From an uncultured Treponema sp. (GTDB taxonomy: Bacteria > Spirochaetota > Spirochaetia > Treponematales > Treponemataceae), in contig CAJPPE010000065.1 in assembly GCA_905372345.1 (NCBI GenBank), forward strand, positions 1-7,999: a stretch of 7,999 nt of DNA, written 5' to 3'. This document shows positions 6,603 to 7,999 of the stretch, piece by piece. Every line of letters starts with the position of its first letter. Position 1 is the first letter of the stretch. Both the position numbers and the translations under genes were made by a program. Below the pieces are notes generated by a model that saw nothing but the letters and a program-made list of their open reading frames with translations, did no database searches and had not been told where the DNA came from.

Positions 6603-7952
6603 TTAAGCCAAAAGATCTACAGTTGAACCATAGGCATAACTGTAGGTACTCAAATTATCGGCCGTTTTTTCAAGCTGCCTTAAATCTTGTTCTTGATTTT
6701 TATAGGCAAATCCTGCAAAAGATTCAAAATTTTCGGCAAATCCTTCTTGACTTGAAGTTCCCGACCAATCTAAATTAAATTCGGCAAATTCAAAACCGTT
6801 TTGTTTAAATTCTTCGGCCAAATTATCCAAATTTTTTTCAAAAGCTTCGTAGGCTTCTTTAGAGGCAACAGTTACTGTTCCCGTAACCCTTTTTCCTTCA
6901 CTCAGCTCCAAATTGATTTTTACGGCTCCCAAATTTTCAGGTCTTAGATGCAGCCTTATTTCTCCTGCATTATTGTCGCGGAGAACTATTTTTCCGGCTT
7001 GTACAAAGTCTGCTGCAGCATCCCTTATTTCTTGAGTCAACATAGCAGAAAAAGTTTGGTTTGTTTTTTGAGCTTCGTTTCCGGTTTGAGTGCTTTGAAT
7101 ATCGCCGCCCTGTGACGCATTTTGAGCCTTTCCGCTAAAATCGATTGCCATATCGACGGAATTGTCCGTTTCAACCCGCGATTCGGAAGCTGTGGTATGG
7201 ATAGCAGCATCCGCTTGGGCAGAAGGCATTGAGCGTAAGTCTTCTACGGAAATCTTAGGTTTAGTTTTGGAAACCGGCTTTTTGTTTAAATTTTCCTGTG
7301 CTGCCTCGGTTTGCGAAGAAAGTTTTTTTGATAAGTCCTTTTTATCGGCCTTGGATAAAAGCCCCAACTTTCCGGCTTGTGCCGCCTTTTCTTCGTCAAG
7401 GGACTGAGTCTTTTTCTTGTCTGTCTTGTCTAATTTTTTTAAAGCTTCATCTGAAAGAAGAGAAATAGTTTCATCTTCTTTTACATCTTGCGGCAAAAAG
7501 TTCTTAATTTCATCATTAAAATCCTCATTGAGAATTTTAAGTTCCAGCTCAGGCATATTTTTTTGTGCCTGTAAATTTTGGGCTTCGGTATTAGGCTTCT
7601 TTAGTAAATTCTTGGAATCTTTTAAATAAGCTTCTTTGGAATTAAGCAGATTTTCAGCATCTATTTTCTTAGACTTAGAGTCATCAGACGATAGTTCCGT
7701 ATTCTGCCTTCCTGCTTCCTTTTGAAGCGATAAATCCCTGATTTCGGCTTCCCTAAGACGGGCATCCTCAAATCGGGCTTCATCAGTCTCCTTGCTTCCA
7801 TCCTTGGCGGCGGCAATCATCTTTTTGATCATTGCCAGGAATGAATCTCCGTTTCTTACAGGTTCCGCATCAGCTCTTTTAATGTCCTTAGGGTCTTCTC
7901 TCTCCGGCTCTTTTACCGGCAAAGCCTGCATACGAACATCAAGTGCTTGCAT
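6603..7952 (-). CDS. fliK: Flagellar hook-length control protein FliK (treponemal Tap1 type)
   Basis: A 449-aa protein from the preferred ATG at 7952. Residues about 1-310 are hydrophilic, rich in Lys, Glu, Asp, Gln and Ser, and probably extended or helical: the ruler part. The C-terminal Flg_hook domain lies at about 312-397, with VLRDNNAGEIRLHLRPENLG, AVKINLEL and the helix EAYEAFEKNLDNLAEEFKQNG. The LRPENLG core is the family mark and is thought to act on FlhB to switch export from hook to filament substrates. The longest frame starts at 7964, but that ATG has no good ribosome site, whereas GGAGG lies 5 nt before the ATG at 7952. This gives a start of MQALDVRMQALPV, with a short Met-Gln-Ala-Leu repeat. 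It is the first gene of the operon visible here. Confidence 0.93.
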   Translation of the reverse strand: MQALDVRMQALPVKEPEREDPKDIKRADAEPVRNGDSFLAMIKKMIAAAKDGSKETDEARFEDARLREAEIRDLSLQKEAGRQNTELSSDDSKSKKIDAENLLNSKEAYLKDSKNLLKKPNTEAQNLQAQKNMPELELKILNEDFNDEIKNFLPQDVKEDETISLLSDEALKKLDKTDKKKTQSLDEEKAAQAGKLGLLSKADKKDLSKKLSSQTEAAQENLNKKPVSKTKPKISVEDLRSMPSAQADAAIHTTASESRVETDNSVDMAIDFSGKAQNASQGGDIQSTQTGNEAQKTNQTFSAMLTQEIRDAAADFVQAGKIVLRDNNAGEIRLHLRPENLGAVKINLELSEGKRVTGTVTVASKEAYEAFEKNLDNLAEEFKQNGFEFAEFNLDWSGTSSQEGFAENFESFAGFAYKNQEQDLRQLEKTADNLSTYSYAYGSTVDLLA

Positions 7953-7957
7953 ATGAA

Positions 7958-7962
7958 CCTCC
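7958..7962 (-). promoter_or_regulatory. Shine-Dalgarno site that decides the fliK start
   Basis: GGAGG on the minus strand, 5 nt before the ATG at 7952-7950. It overlaps the last base of the upstream in-frame ATG at 7964-7962, so it cannot serve that ATG. The downstream start is therefore preferred and the protein is four residues shorter than the longest frame. Confidence 0.75.
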
Positions 7963-7964
7963 AT

Positions 7965-7999
7965 AAAAACTTTTTGCAGGAAATATCAATTTCCGAAAA
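7965..7999 (-). other. Short region upstream of fliK, no feature resolved
   Basis: Only 35 bases lie upstream of the longest fliK frame before the window ends. They are AT-rich on the minus strand (TTGATATTTCCTGCAAAAAG and flanks). I see no complete promoter here; the operon's main promoter, or a preceding gene, would lie outside the window. Confidence 0.4.

Noticed and set aside
6467..6778. 103-codon plus-strand open frame across the flgD-fliK junction
   Set aside because: Antisense to two well-supported genes with no promoter or ribosome site; typical shadow frame.
1..7999. Search for an undescribed system (defence island, mobile element, CRISPR, riboswitch, terminators)
   Set aside because: The operon is continuous with gaps of at most 42 nt, no inverted repeats with T-runs were seen between genes, and every gene belongs to a known flagellar family.

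Overview
The window is one uninterrupted stretch of a flagellar/motility operon, read entirely on the minus strand (right to left). In transcription order it holds fliK (tap1-like), flgD, flgE, flbD, motA, motB, fliL, fliM, fliY and the first 33 codons of a fliO/fliZ-type gene that runs off the left edge. Spacing is tight throughout: two junctions are coupled or nearly so (motA/motB separated by 1 nt; fliM/fliY overlapping by 8 nt) and the largest gap is 42 nt (motB-fliL). No stretch over 300 bases lacks a gene, and I see no RNA gene, mobile element, CRISPR array or intrinsic terminator.

The organism is almost certainly a spirochaete of the genus Treponema, close to T. denticola. The gene order fliK-flgD-flgE-flbD-motA-motB-fliL-fliM-fliY-fliO is that of the treponemal fla operon. 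The hook protein is 463 residues long and has Lys at 165 and Cys at 178, the two residues described for the T. denticola FlgE lysinoalanine crosslink. A FliY (CheC-like plus FliN fusion) beside FliM also fits spirochaetes. Species assignment is inferred from memory of these proteins, not from a search.

Right part (about 4680-7952): hook assembly. FliK sets hook length, FlgD caps the growing hook and FlgE is the hook subunit. Middle (about 2345-4652): motor power. FlbD is a small conserved protein, MotA and MotB form the stator, and FliL is a stator-associated membrane protein. Left part (1-2330): the switch and export. FliM and FliY form the C-ring switch and both carry an N-terminal CheY-P-binding-type motif; FliO belongs to the export gate assembly.

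The window is mostly a well-known system, and I found no new multi-gene system. The points worth a second look are: the preserved hook crosslink residues in FlgE; a good sigma70-type promoter (extended -10 TGGTATAAT, 17-nt spacer) between flgE and flbD that could uncouple the motor genes from the hook genes; a striking Met/Gly/Gln-rich linker in FliY; apparent loss of the CheC-type phosphatase Asn residues in FliY; and two starts (fliY, fliK) where Shine-Dalgarno placement favours an internal ATG over the longest reading frame.
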